A stretch of 64,000 bases of DNA from Kaistella sp. SH40-3. GTDB taxonomy: Bacteria > Bacteroidota > Bacteroidia > Flavobacteriales > Weeksellaceae. The notes under the pieces are model-generated. The model saw only the letters and a list, made by a program, of their open reading frames with translations. It made no database searches and was not told the DNA's origin. Both the position numbers and the translations under genes were made by a program. The stretch is from positions 496,001-560,000 of the forward strand of contig NZ_JAQYUS010000001.1 in assembly GCF_030686865.1 (NCBI RefSeq), given 5' to 3'. Positions 49,264-59,467 of this stretch are shown here, piece after piece (positions within the stretch are counted from its first letter, which is position 1; each line of letters begins with the position of its first letter).

Positions 49264-50559
49264 TTAACTGTTTTCTGCTAAATAATTGGCAAGAACTTTA
49301 TCTACCAATTCCTCTTTGGTTAAATGATGAAAGATGGTTTTTACCTGCTGTCTTACTTCTTCTGGAACTTCACGATTTGGTTTTGTTTTGAAAACTTTTT
49401 TCGCCCAAACCAAAGTATTATTCCATTCGATCGCCTCGGCATCTGCTTTTTTAACTGGATGAAATTTAATTCCTAATTCCTGCTCAAAACCCGCAATTTC
49501 TTTTACTTCTTCTTGCTGAATAATCGTCATTGAAAGTCCTTTCGCTCCTGCTCTACCCGTTCTACCGCTACGGTGTACGTATGCTTCATGGGTGTCTGGC
49601 AAATGGTAATTCACTACGTAAGCCAATTCTTTTACATCAATTCCTCTCGCAACCAAATCAGTCGCAACCAGAATATCAATATAACCTTCACGGAACTGAT
49701 CCATGATACGATCCCGAATTCCCTGCGTTAAACTTCCGTGTAAAGCACCTGAGGAGATTTTACGAATCGCCAGATTTTTCGCCAATTTGTTAACGGCTGC
49801 TTTCGTTTTACAGAAGATAATTCCTCGTCCGCCTTCCTGAGAATTTAAAAAGTGTAAAAGCACATCAAATTTCTCAATCGGGTCAACCACGATATATTGG
49901 TGATCAATACCTTCATGTCCGATAGTCGCCATGTCTGAACCGATAGAAACGGCATTCTTCGACATGTAATTATGAACGATATCTTTCAGTTCACCGGGCA
50001 TGGTCGCACTGAATAAAAAGGTGCGTCGATTTTTAGGCATTGCTTTTAGAATCGGCATTAAATCGTCTTTTAATGCCTGGAGCATTTCATCGGCTTCATC
50101 TAAAACCAAGCGTTTTAAGGATCTAATATCTAAAGCCCCTTTTTCTAACAAATCTAAAAATCGTCCTGGAGTTGCCACTACCATTTGAGGAGTCGCTTTC
50201 AACTCTTCTACTTGAGATTTTACGGTATTTCCTCCCGTTAACAAAACGATAGAAACCTCTGGAAGGTATTTCGCAAATTCAGTTAGATTATTGTAAATCT
50301 GTTGGGCAAGTTCTCGCGTCGGCGCTAAAACCAAAGTTTGAATATTCTTATTTTCAACTTCTACCAATTGCAAAAGCGGCAAACCGAATGCTGCCGTTTT
50401 ACCTGTTCCGGTTTTGGCAAGTGCCACGATATCTTCAGTTTCATTAATGATAATCGGCATTACCTGCTCCTGAATATCAGTCGCAACCGTAATTTCTAAA
50501 TCTCTTAACGCATTTTGAAGTGGATGTATAATTCCTAAATCGGATATCAATGTGGACAT
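49264..50559 (-). CDS. DEAD-box ATP-dependent RNA helicase
   Basis: This 431-residue protein is a compact DEAD-box helicase with only the two RecA-like domains and a short tail. Motifs in order: AKTGTGKT (48-55), PTRELAQQ, ATPGRFLDLL, D154-E-A-D157, S184-A-T186, GIIFCKTK, VATDLVARGIDV and HRSGRTGRAG. It unwinds RNA in ATP-dependent manner; likely roles are ribosome assembly or cold adaptation, which the sequence does not decide. The C-terminus lacks the RNA-binding RRM of DbpA and the long basic tail of other members. Confidence 0.94.
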   Translation of the reverse strand: MSTLISDLGIIHPLQNALRDLEITVATDIQEQVMPIIINETEDIVALAKTGTGKTAAFGLPLLQLVEVENKNIQTLVLAPTRELAQQIYNNLTEFAKYLPEVSIVLLTGGNTVKSQVEELKATPQMVVATPGRFLDLLEKGALDIRSLKRLVLDEADEMLQALKDDLMPILKAMPKNRRTFLFSATMPGELKDIVHNYMSKNAVSIGSDMATIGHEGIDHQYIVVDPIEKFDVLLHFLNSQEGGRGIIFCKTKAAVNKLAKNLAIRKISSGALHGSLTQGIRDRIMDQFREGYIDILVATDLVARGIDVKELAYVVNYHLPDTHEAYVHRSGRTGRAGAKGLSMTIIQQEEVKEIAGFEQELGIKFHPVKKADAEAIEWNNTLVWAKKVFKTKPNREVPEEVRQQVKTIFHHLTKEELVDKVLANYLAENS

Positions 50560-52291
<1,732 letters not shown>

Positions 52292-52312
52292 AATATTATT
52301 CCCTATCAATTT

Positions 52313-52347
52313 AAAAATACCTTTCAGGAATCCTGAAAGGTATTTTT
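52313..52347. terminator. Bidirectional terminator between the monooxygenase and cardiolipin synthase genes
   Basis: AAAAATACCTTTCAGGA (52313-52329) and TCCTGAAAGGTATTTTT (52331-52347) form a 17-pair stem, the innermost bases forming the loop, with A/T runs at both ends. Confidence 0.92.
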
Positions 52348-52367
52348 GTTTTAGATAGAATAAATTG

Positions 52368-53816
52368 CTACAACATCGGAGACATCAGTCGTGCTATTTT
52401 TTCGATGAGTTGTACATGTTTTGGACGATTGAGCCACGATTCCATATGAATTTGCTCAGAATCAAGAAGATCCTTTTCGAAATTATCTGTAAGTTCGCCC
52501 GCAAGTTCTTGATCATAAACAACGGCGTTCACTTCAAAATTTAAATCAAAACTCCGGTAATCTAAATTGGCGGTTCCAACCATGGCCAGACAGCGATCAG
52601 CAACCAAAGTTTTGGCGTGAACGAATCCTTTTCGGTACAGATATATTTGGACTCCCGCTCTTAAAAGTATCGTATAATAGGATTTTGCCGCGGCGTTAAC
52701 CATGAACGAATCTGAAATTCCGGGAACTAAAAGTTTAACTTTCACACCCGAAAGTGACGCCATTTTCATCGCATCAATAATTGTTTCTCCCGGAATAAAA
52801 TAAGGTGTCGTAAGAAAAATTTCTTTTTTTGCCGACTGGATCGCTTTTACGATCGCGTAATAAATCGAAGGTCGGTCAGAATCCGGCCCGCTGGAAATGA
52901 TCTGAACATTTTTGGTATGCTCGAAATTCTGCTCAGGTCTCGGGAAATACAATTCGTTGATGGTTAGTTTTTCATCGGAACAATAATTCCAGTCGCCAAT
53001 AAAAATATGCTGCAGAATTGCAGTTGCATCGCCTTCTAACTTTAAATGAGTGTCGCGCCAATATAATTTATTTCGTTTTGAAGCATTGCTGTATTTCTCG
53101 CTGATGTTGATTCCACCGATGAATGAAATGCGTCCGTCGATTACGATGATTTTTCGGTGATTTCTGTAATTAAGGGGGCTCGCCAACTTGATGAGTTTTA
53201 TTTTGTAAAACGGAAACGCTTTCACGCCATTTTCCCGCAATCTTTTGGCCAATGTTTTCCGAATGGAAGCACTTCCGAAGTCATCATAAATAAAACGAAC
53301 CTCCACTCCACTCCTGGCTTTTCCAATTAGAATCTGTTCAATCGCCCGGCCGATTTCATCATCTTCATAAATATAATATTCAATGTGAATATGATGTTTT
53401 GCATTTCGTAAAGCCTCCAAAACTGCGGGGAATTTTTCTTCTCCATTAATTAAGAGTTCTGCAGAATTATTCGTTGTTAAAGGACTTCGGTCTGTTTGAT
53501 AAATCATCTTCATTAGTCCTGCAAAATGATCATCTTCCTTGACTCCTTCCAGATTTTTGAGATTATAGGATTCCAGTTTTGCCAGCACCTGATCCTCCTG
53601 TTGTTGATCTTGAACAATCTTTTTATTGTACAATTTGTTCTTCCGGTAATTGATGCCAAAAGAGAAATAAATAAAGATCCCAATCAATGGTACAAAAATG
53701 ACCAAGAGCAAATAGGCAAGGGTTTTCGTGACTGTTTGGGTATCATAAATAATTCGAAGTAAAACCGCGATTATGATGATTACATAAACAATCTCAGCCA
53801 ATAAAATCCAGTTCAT
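52368..53816 (-). CDS. cls: Cardiolipin synthase (phospholipase D family)
   Basis: This 482-residue protein has two N-terminal membrane helices (about 3-22 and 32-52, PLDc_N type) and two phospholipase D HKD motifs: H220-K222-D227 in NHRKIIVIDG and H400-K402-D407 in HAKTLVADR. It condenses phosphatidylglycerol molecules into cardiolipin at the inner membrane. It is the last gene of the kinase/2TM/LytTR operon, nine bases after the LytTR gene, which suggests cardiolipin levels may be tied to that signalling unit; that connection is an inference from gene order. Confidence 0.95.
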   Translation of the reverse strand: MNWILLAEIVYVIIIIAVLLRIIYDTQTVTKTLAYLLLVIFVPLIGIFIYFSFGINYRKNKLYNKKIVQDQQQEDQVLAKLESYNLKNLEGVKEDDHFAGLMKMIYQTDRSPLTTNNSAELLINGEEKFPAVLEALRNAKHHIHIEYYIYEDDEIGRAIEQILIGKARSGVEVRFIYDDFGSASIRKTLAKRLRENGVKAFPFYKIKLIKLASPLNYRNHRKIIVIDGRISFIGGINISEKYSNASKRNKLYWRDTHLKLEGDATAILQHIFIGDWNYCSDEKLTINELYFPRPEQNFEHTKNVQIISSGPDSDRPSIYYAIVKAIQSAKKEIFLTTPYFIPGETIIDAMKMASLSGVKVKLLVPGISDSFMVNAAAKSYYTILLRAGVQIYLYRKGFVHAKTLVADRCLAMVGTANLDYRSFDLNFEVNAVVYDQELAGELTDNFEKDLLDSEQIHMESWLNRPKHVQLIEKIARLMSPML

Positions 53817-53825
53817 AAAAATAGT

Positions 53826-54569
53826 TTAGTTAGACAACCAGTCTTTGAAATCTTTCACACGATCGCGACTCACCGTAATTTCTTCTTCCGGTTGAAACTC
53901 CATTTCGACTTTGTAATAAGGTGAAGTATGAATGTTTTTTATAAAATTAGAATTAATGATAAACTGCCGGTTCACACGGAAAAAATTTTTATCATCAAGA
54001 ACTTCCTGCAGTTCATCTAAGGTAAAATCGGTGGGATAATTTCTCTCTTTTGTTTGAAGGTAAACGATTTTATTTTCGCTGTAAAAACACGAAACCTCAT
54101 CGGTTTGAACAATCTTTAAATTGTAACCAATTTTAACTAAAATCCGAGATAGTTTTTGTTTCTCTTCTTTAATTAAAGATTTAATTTCCAATGTGTTATA
54201 AGATGATTCTGAAGGTAAGAAACTTTTAAATTTACTGATTGCTTTTTCCAGATCTTCTTCCATAATTGGTTTTAGAAGATAGTCGATAGAATTAAGTTTA
54301 AAAGCCTTCAAAGTATACTGATCAAAAGCCGTCGTATAAATCATAAAACTCTTCGTCGGCACTTTTTCAAAAATGTCAAAAGACAAGCCGTCGCCTAAGA
54401 CGATATCGGAAAAAATTAAGTCTGGGTGCGGATTATTCTGAAACCAATCAATTCCTTCTTCTACGGAATTTATGACTGCAACTAATTCTAAATCAGCGAA
54501 TAAACTCAATAATCGTTCGAGTTTACGCGCGGCAGGTTTTTCATCTTCAATGATGAGTGTTTTTATCAT
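53826..54569 (-). CDS. LytTR-family response regulator
   Basis: This 247-residue protein has a receiver domain (about 1-120) with acidic pocket E8/D9, phosphoacceptor D55 (IFSDIVLGDG), Thr79/Thr80 and K100 (IDYLLKP), and a LytTR DNA-binding domain (about 140-247, FFRVNRQFIINSNFI). LytTR regulators bind short direct repeats at promoters and pair with HisKA-like His_kinase (LytS-type) sensors, such as the one encoded at 55727-57043 in this same operon. Such systems often control autolysis, virulence or envelope functions. The ICMT-like gene lies ten bases upstream. Confidence 0.95.
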   Translation of the reverse strand: MIKTLIIEDEKPAARKLERLLSLFADLELVAVINSVEEGIDWFQNNPHPDLIFSDIVLGDGLSFDIFEKVPTKSFMIYTTAFDQYTLKAFKLNSIDYLLKPIMEEDLEKAISKFKSFLPSESSYNTLEIKSLIKEEKQKLSRILVKIGYNLKIVQTDEVSCFYSENKIVYLQTKERNYPTDFTLDELQEVLDDKNFFRVNRQFIINSNFIKNIHTSPYYKVEMEFQPEEEITVSRDRVKDFKDWLSN

Positions 54570-54578
54570 CTTCTAAAA

Positions 54579-55139
54579 TTAATAAATAAATGGAATAAGT
54601 CTTTTGGTTTTGTTCCTATAATCAGAATAATCTTGTCCAAACTGTTCCGTTAAAACCTGCTCTTCAATTTTGATGCGGTACAGAAACATTAGAAATACAG
54701 GAACGAAAACAATAACAGCCGAAATGTAATTATTTAAAACAATCGCTAATCCTAGAAAGGTGAGCAACGAAAATGCATATGAAGGATGCCGCACATATTT
54801 GTAAAATCCGTCGGTTTTTAACTGATGATCTTTTTTAATGGTCACATCTACGGTGAAATATTTCCCCAGATTATTAATAACGATCAACCTCAAAATTACA
54901 CCTAAGAACAGAAACAATAAACCGAGCAATTGTATTAACTGACTTTGGTAAAAAGGAAAGTAGGTGGATTTGGCAATAAAAATTCCGAAAAAAATACTGA
55001 AGCCGATAACCAGCCAAAGCCTGGAAAGCGACTTCTTATCTTTGCCTTTCGCATCAGCACTTCCGGATCTCATTTTTAAGAGAAGATAAATTTCTGAAAA
55101 TCCCCAGAGAACCATGATTAAATTGGTGGCGGTATTCAT
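54579..55139 (-). CDS. Isoprenylcysteine methyltransferase-like (ICMT/PEMT) membrane protein
   Basis: This 186-residue polytopic protein has about five membrane helices and the SAM-binding motif of the ICMT/PEMT family near its C-terminus: GFYKYVRHPSYAFSLL, followed by EEQVLTEQFGQDYSDY and RLIPFIY. Eukaryotic relatives methylate isoprenylated cysteines or phosphatidylethanolamine; bacterial members are mostly uncharacterised and their substrates unknown. In this operon, next to cardiolipin synthase, a lipid substrate is conceivable but unproven. It lies one base from the neighbouring 2TM gene. Confidence 0.85.
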   Translation of the reverse strand: MNTATNLIMVLWGFSEIYLLLKMRSGSADAKGKDKKSLSRLWLVIGFSIFFGIFIAKSTYFPFYQSQLIQLLGLLFLFLGVILRLIVINNLGKYFTVDVTIKKDHQLKTDGFYKYVRHPSYAFSLLTFLGLAIVLNNYISAVIVFVPVFLMFLYRIKIEEQVLTEQFGQDYSDYRNKTKRLIPFIY

Positions 55140-55140
55140 G

Positions 55141-55434
55141 TTACTTATTTTTATTCATTAACTCCTGGATTTTTTCTTCTTCCCAGTTTTTTCCTAAAAT
55201 CATATTAGGCAGGAAAACGCTCAATCCATGTCCGGCAAGACCGATTCCCCAGAAAATTGCGGTCCAGTAAGTATCGATTGAGTTAAATCCAGATCCGCCG
55301 ACGGAAGTATTGGTGATGATTAATCCAATATTCACCAGAACGTAAATCAATGCGTGGATGTAAAATCCTTTGATTCTTTTTACCCGTTTTCTAGCCTCTA
55401 AATATTTGATGTCGCTGTCATTAAAATTTTCCAT
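55141..55434 (-). CDS. 2TM domain protein (second free-standing copy)
   Basis: This 97-residue protein begins with a basic amphipathic helix (YLEARKRVKRIKGFYIH) and has two membrane helices (about 27-45 and 55-75). It ends in NWEEEKIQELMNKNK. The pattern YxxARKRVxxLKGFYxH, two helices and a terminal NWEExxI helix defines the 2TM family of Bacteroidota and is repeated in the adjacent 93-residue protein and in the tail of the kinase. Such proteins are probably membrane partners of the kinase. Function unknown. Confidence 0.85.
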   Translation of the reverse strand: MENFNDSDIKYLEARKRVKRIKGFYIHALIYVLVNIGLIITNTSVGGSGFNSIDTYWTAIFWGIGLAGHGLSVFLPNMILGKNWEEEKIQELMNKNK

Positions 55435-55438
55435 GATC

Positions 55439-55720
55439 TTATTTATTAAGTTCTTTATCCATCATTTTTCTTTCCCAACTGTGATGGAAGAAGAATATTT
55501 TGACTGCTCTAATCGCTAATATAAGTCCCCAGATCCAAAAAATTCCAGAGAAATTATTAAAACTAAAAAATGTAATTTCACCATTTAAATAATAATTTCT
55601 AAAACTATAGATAGCCAGCAAGACGGCGAAAATAGCCAGACTTACGTAGAACTTTCTCAATTGATTTACCCTTTCTTTTGCCATCGAATAATCGATTTCT
55701 TGCTTTGTTAAATTTTCCAT
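55439..55720 (-). CDS. 2TM domain protein (first free-standing copy)
   Basis: This 93-residue protein resembles its neighbour: an N-terminal basic helix (DYSMAKERVNQLRKFYVSL), two membrane helices (about 27-46 and 58-75) and the terminal helix SWERKMMDKELNK. It lies six bases from the kinase gene and four from the next 2TM gene, so all three 2TM modules are translated from one mRNA. It is a paralogue of both, consistent with duplication. Function unknown. Confidence 0.85.
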   Translation of the reverse strand: MENLTKQEIDYSMAKERVNQLRKFYVSLAIFAVLLAIYSFRNYYLNGEITFFSFNNFSGIFWIWGLILAIRAVKIFFFHHSWERKMMDKELNK

Positions 55721-55726
55721 TGTTTA

Positions 55727-57043
55727 TTAGTTTTTATATTTATCTCTGTCTAAAATCTTCTGAATTTGTTTTTCTTCCCAGTTGTTGCTGATTCCAAAAA
55801 CTTTGATTGCGGTTAAACTCAGGCCAAGTCCCCAACCGAACATCGGCCACCAAAACCAGTGGTATTCCGGTGCGGTTCGTAAGTTGATAAAAATCAAAAA
55901 TGGAATGACCAGACAATACGAGATGAGACTGCTATAGAATCCTTTCAAATCTTTTACTCTTTTGGAGGCTCTTTCATAAGCCATGGATTCGCTGGAAGGT
56001 TGTGTATTCATTGCGGTAATTTTTTGAGTTAATATTGGAATTTTCACTTTGAAAAACGTTGCTGATTTCTCGATGAAAACATTTTGTTTTGTTAACAAAG
56101 AATAGCGCTGAACAATATTTGACAAGCCAATTCCGGCGCTTTCTTTTACCTGTTCTCTTTGCTGTAAATTATTCTCAATGAACAGGTTACCATTTTCAGA
56201 ATAAATTTTAATATGCAATGGTTTAGAAGAGGTCGCAAAATTATGTTTGATGCAATTTTCTAAAAGCAGTTGCAAAGAAAGTGGCACTACATAGAATTTC
56301 AAATCTTTTTCATTCACATTGAAGTCGAAACTTACGCTGTCTTCAAAGCGGGTTTTTAGTAGATCGCAGTAGGTTTTCGCAAAGTTAAGTTCTTCTTCTA
56401 CGGTCACTAATTCTTTATCTTTTTGCTCGAGAACATATCTGTAAATTTTTGACATTGAAGCCGTAAATCTTTGGGCCTGCGCGGGATTTTCATCAATTAA
56501 AGAACTCAACACATTTAAGGAATTGAACAGGAAATGTGGATCAAGTTGGTTCTTTAAACTTTCGAACTGAGCATTGGCTGATTTTGCGATTAACTTCTGC
56601 TGAACAACTTCTTGTTTGGTAGAACTTTTCCAGGCTTCTACAAAACCTTTTGCATGTAAAACAGCGGAAATAAATAAGGCTACATTAATCGTAAACCAAT
56701 TGAAGAAACCCATATTTCCTGAAAAAAACTCAGAAACATTTCCTTTTTGAAATAAAATAAAGTTGATATAATTACAAATAAAGACCAATATTACATTGAC
56801 AATAACGGTTGAAATCACGCCTAGAATTGTTCGCTTTTTAGTGTCTTCTACCCACGAGTATCTTTTGTTTAAATAATCATTAACCACTCCGTTTCCAATC
56901 GCGATGGTAAAACTGTACAAGGCGGAAATCAACATTGTCAACAGGTAGTTTTGAAAAGTTTTTACCGGCGTGAAAAACACAAAGATGACCGTTCCGATAA
57001 AAAACGTAATCCAGGATATGGTTATTAAACTTTTTCTGTTCAT
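55727..57043 (-). CDS. LytS-type sensor histidine kinase fused to a C-terminal 2TM domain
   Basis: This 438-residue protein has four N-terminal membrane helices (about 5-25, 33-52, 75-98, 113-130), then a His_kinase domain with H170 in LDPHFLFNSLN, the N-box LENCIKHN (261-268) and the G-box GIGLSN (304-309). From about residue 352 it continues with a 2TM module (YERASKRVKDLKGFY, two helices, NNWEEKQIQKIL) like the two small proteins downstream. The kinase most likely phosphorylates the LytTR regulator in this operon. The ligand is unknown. A -7 box is 17 bases upstream of the ATG. The frame is continuous across the junction. Confidence 0.92.
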   Translation of the reverse strand: MNRKSLITISWITFFIGTVIFVFFTPVKTFQNYLLTMLISALYSFTIAIGNGVVNDYLNKRYSWVEDTKKRTILGVISTVIVNVILVFICNYINFILFQKGNVSEFFSGNMGFFNWFTINVALFISAVLHAKGFVEAWKSSTKQEVVQQKLIAKSANAQFESLKNQLDPHFLFNSLNVLSSLIDENPAQAQRFTASMSKIYRYVLEQKDKELVTVEEELNFAKTYCDLLKTRFEDSVSFDFNVNEKDLKFYVVPLSLQLLLENCIKHNFATSSKPLHIKIYSENGNLFIENNLQQREQVKESAGIGLSNIVQRYSLLTKQNVFIEKSATFFKVKIPILTQKITAMNTQPSSESMAYERASKRVKDLKGFYSSLISYCLVIPFLIFINLRTAPEYHWFWWPMFGWGLGLSLTAIKVFGISNNWEEKQIQKILDRDKYKN

Positions 57044-57059
57044 GATCTAATTATTGGTA

Positions 57060-57067
57060 CAAATGTA
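57060..57067 (-). promoter_or_regulatory. -7 promoter box of the kinase/2TM/LytTR operon
   Basis: On the minus strand TACATTTG fits TAnnTTTG, 16 bases before the kinase ATG at 57043. No LytTR direct-repeat operator was recognised near it by eye. Confidence 0.55.
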
Positions 57068-57131
57068 TACTTGATTAAAGGTAAATAAAATAAATTTCTA
57101 CTGAACGGTAATTTTTAATCACTGAACTGCA

Positions 57132-57163
57132 AAAAAAACAACCACCGAATATCTCGATGGTTG
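57132..57163 (-). terminator. Terminator of the C-terminal processing protease gene
   Basis: CAACCACCGA (57139-57148) pairs with TCGATGGTTG (57154-57163) with one mismatch, and on the minus strand is followed by eight T. It starts 22 bases after the stop codon at 57186. Confidence 0.8.
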
Positions 57164-57185
57164 CTTAAGTACTTATTTTAAAAGT

Positions 57186-59306
57186 TTACTTCATTTCTGA
57201 AATTACATTTATCGCTTCCTGAAGGTATAAATCCCGTTGAAGATTCTTGGTCCAGTTCTCGGTTTTCTTCGCAAATGCTTCATCTGTTTTCTCCCGAACC
57301 GCTTCGTCTGGATTCACAGTGAATTTCAAACCATTATTAAATTTGGTGAGTGATTTAAACTTCTTGATTTGTGATTTTCTCATTTGCATCACCTCATTAA
57401 ACTTGGTTTGGTTTAAAGAAATCGTTTCCTCTTTATCTAAATTCTCTTTCCACTGAGCAGATTGCTGGATCAACTGATAGGTTTTGTTTTCTTTCAAACG
57501 TGCTTCAATTCCTTTCTGTAAAGCGGTTACAGAGAAGTAATTCAAAGGTTGATACTGTACTGCTGGAATTTTGTCCCAAGCCAAAGCATACTCATCAAAT
57601 CGTTCCCCAATCTCGGCATAAGTAAAGAAGTCTTTCATTTGAATATCAGACTGAATTCCCTTTCTCTGCGTAGATTCACCTGATATTCTATAGAATTTTT
57701 GAATGGTTAATTTTATAGAACCAAAATCGTCACTGGTATTCAAATATCTGTTAAGATCAACAAAGGTTTGTACTGTTCCTTTTCCGAAAGATTGCGGCGA
57801 ACCAATTACTACTCCTCGTCCGTAATCCTGAATGGCTCCTGCCAAAATCTCCGACGCTGAAGCCGAAAGTTCATTTTGCATAATTACCAAAGGGCCTGTC
57901 CAAAGTGGAGTATTTGATTTGTTTTTAAGCGTCTGGATCTTTCCGTCACCGTCTTTCACTTGAACATAAGCGCCTGCATTCATGAACAAGCCCATAATGT
58001 CGCCGACTTCCGTTAAACTTCCTCCTCCATTATTTCTAAGGTCAAGGACGATTCCCTCTACGTTTTGTGCTTTCAATTTTATCAGTTCATTCTTAATATC
58101 ATCAGAAGCATTTCTTCCTTTCGGATCTTCGAAATCTGCATTGAAACTTGGCAAATTAATAAAGCCATATTTTTTACCATCTGAAGAGTTCACCACAATA
58201 CTTCTTGCGAAAGTATCTTCAATAGCCACTTCTTCACGAGTCATGGTTACTTCTTGGATTGATTTATCTTTCTTCTCAACAGTTAAAACAACTTTGGTTC
58301 CTTCCTTACCACGAATTAATCGCACCGCTTCATCTACAAGCATTCCTACCACACTCACGGCATCCTGATCCGGACTCGATCTTACTTTCAAGATTTTATC
58401 ACCCGATGTTAGTTGTTTAGATTTCCAGGCTGGAGCACCAATAGTCAATTCACCTAAATATAAATTCCCTTTTTTCTCCTGAATAACAGCACCAATTCCA
58501 ATAATTTTCCCTTTGAATTGGGTATCGAAATCTTCTTTATTTTTCGGAGAATAATAGTTGGTATGAGGATCGAAAACTTCGGTATACGCATTCATATACA
58601 CCGTGAACCAATCCATTTTATTTCTTTTCTTGAACCTTCTGAAAGTATCTGTTACCAAATCTTTCACTTCCTCTGTCGCTTTAATTCGCTTCGCTTCGGG
58701 AGTTAAAATTTCTAGTTTAATGGTATCTTTCAAATTAAATTTTTGAACAGAATCTTTTTTCTCTTTCTGCATTTCTTCCTTGGCAGTTAAAGATTCCATT
58801 TCCTGCAGAATATTGTATTTAATATACTTTTTCCATTCTGCAGCAAGTTCCGACTGATTGGCTGGATTGTTCTTTATCTTAGGCTCCAGAACAAGCGTTT
58901 CGTCTTCATCTAAATTAATAGGTTTGCTTAAAATATCCTGAGTGATTTTATCTATTTCATCAACTCTCTGATACAAACGATCGATAGTTAATTTATAGAA
59001 TCTTAAATCTCCCTGATTCAGATAATCATCTAATTTAGTTTTATGCTGTGCAAATTCTGCCATATCGGATTGCAGAAAATACCTTTTAGAATTATCTACC
59101 ATTTCAAAATAATGTTTATAAACATCTTGTGAATAAGCATCATTAATAGGTTTTGGTGAATAGTGCAAATAACTGATTGCGTTCTTCACGCTGATCATAA
59201 TGGTCGACATTTTTTCGTCGTCATTTTTCGGTGTATTGAAACAAAACACCAAACTCGTAAGCGGAATGAACAGCAGTAATTTATTGAGTTTAAATTTTTT
59301 GAACAT
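57186..59306 (-). CDS. prc: Carboxy-terminal processing protease (Tsp/Prc, S41A)
   Basis: This 706-residue protein has a signal-type N-terminus, an N-terminal helical Tsp region, a PDZ domain (about 240-330), an S41 peptidase core with catalytic Ser near residue 480 in ELSASASEIL and the Lys in FGKGTVQ near 507, and a C-terminal DUF3340-like domain. Tsp proteases trim or degrade periplasmic proteins from their C-terminus. It is a single gene with a promoter box upstream and a terminator downstream. Length is typical of Bacteroidota members and similar to E. coli Prc (682). Confidence 0.95.
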   Translation of the reverse strand: MFKKFKLNKLLLFIPLTSLVFCFNTPKNDDEKMSTIMISVKNAISYLHYSPKPINDAYSQDVYKHYFEMVDNSKRYFLQSDMAEFAQHKTKLDDYLNQGDLRFYKLTIDRLYQRVDEIDKITQDILSKPINLDEDETLVLEPKIKNNPANQSELAAEWKKYIKYNILQEMESLTAKEEMQKEKKDSVQKFNLKDTIKLEILTPEAKRIKATEEVKDLVTDTFRRFKKRNKMDWFTVYMNAYTEVFDPHTNYYSPKNKEDFDTQFKGKIIGIGAVIQEKKGNLYLGELTIGAPAWKSKQLTSGDKILKVRSSPDQDAVSVVGMLVDEAVRLIRGKEGTKVVLTVEKKDKSIQEVTMTREEVAIEDTFARSIVVNSSDGKKYGFINLPSFNADFEDPKGRNASDDIKNELIKLKAQNVEGIVLDLRNNGGGSLTEVGDIMGLFMNAGAYVQVKDGDGKIQTLKNKSNTPLWTGPLVIMQNELSASASEILAGAIQDYGRGVVIGSPQSFGKGTVQTFVDLNRYLNTSDDFGSIKLTIQKFYRISGESTQRKGIQSDIQMKDFFTYAEIGERFDEYALAWDKIPAVQYQPLNYFSVTALQKGIEARLKENKTYQLIQQSAQWKENLDKEETISLNQTKFNEVMQMRKSQIKKFKSLTKFNNGLKFTVNPDEAVREKTDEAFAKKTENWTKNLQRDLYLQEAINVISEMK

Positions 59307-59376
59307 AGAGTTGTTAAATAATATATATAATTTGTTGAAGTTTATCCTTATTCGTTACAGGATTTTTTCAAAGTAT

Positions 59377-59384
59377 CAAAATTA
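59377..59384 (-). promoter_or_regulatory. -7 promoter box for prc
   Basis: On the minus strand TAATTTTG fits TAnnTTTG, 70 bases before the prc ATG at 59306. Confidence 0.4.
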
Positions 59385-59467
59385 GTACCTTATTTAGAAT
59401 AATATAAGAAATTTAGAAATTTTTATTGAATTTCGCGAAATTAATAGAAGAAGAAAAGAAAAGTATT

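Noticed and set aside
55727-57043. Kinase-2TM fusion as an assembly artefact
   Set aside because: The frame is continuous with no suspicious homopolymer at the junction, so a genuine fusion is the simpler reading; checking relatives would settle it.
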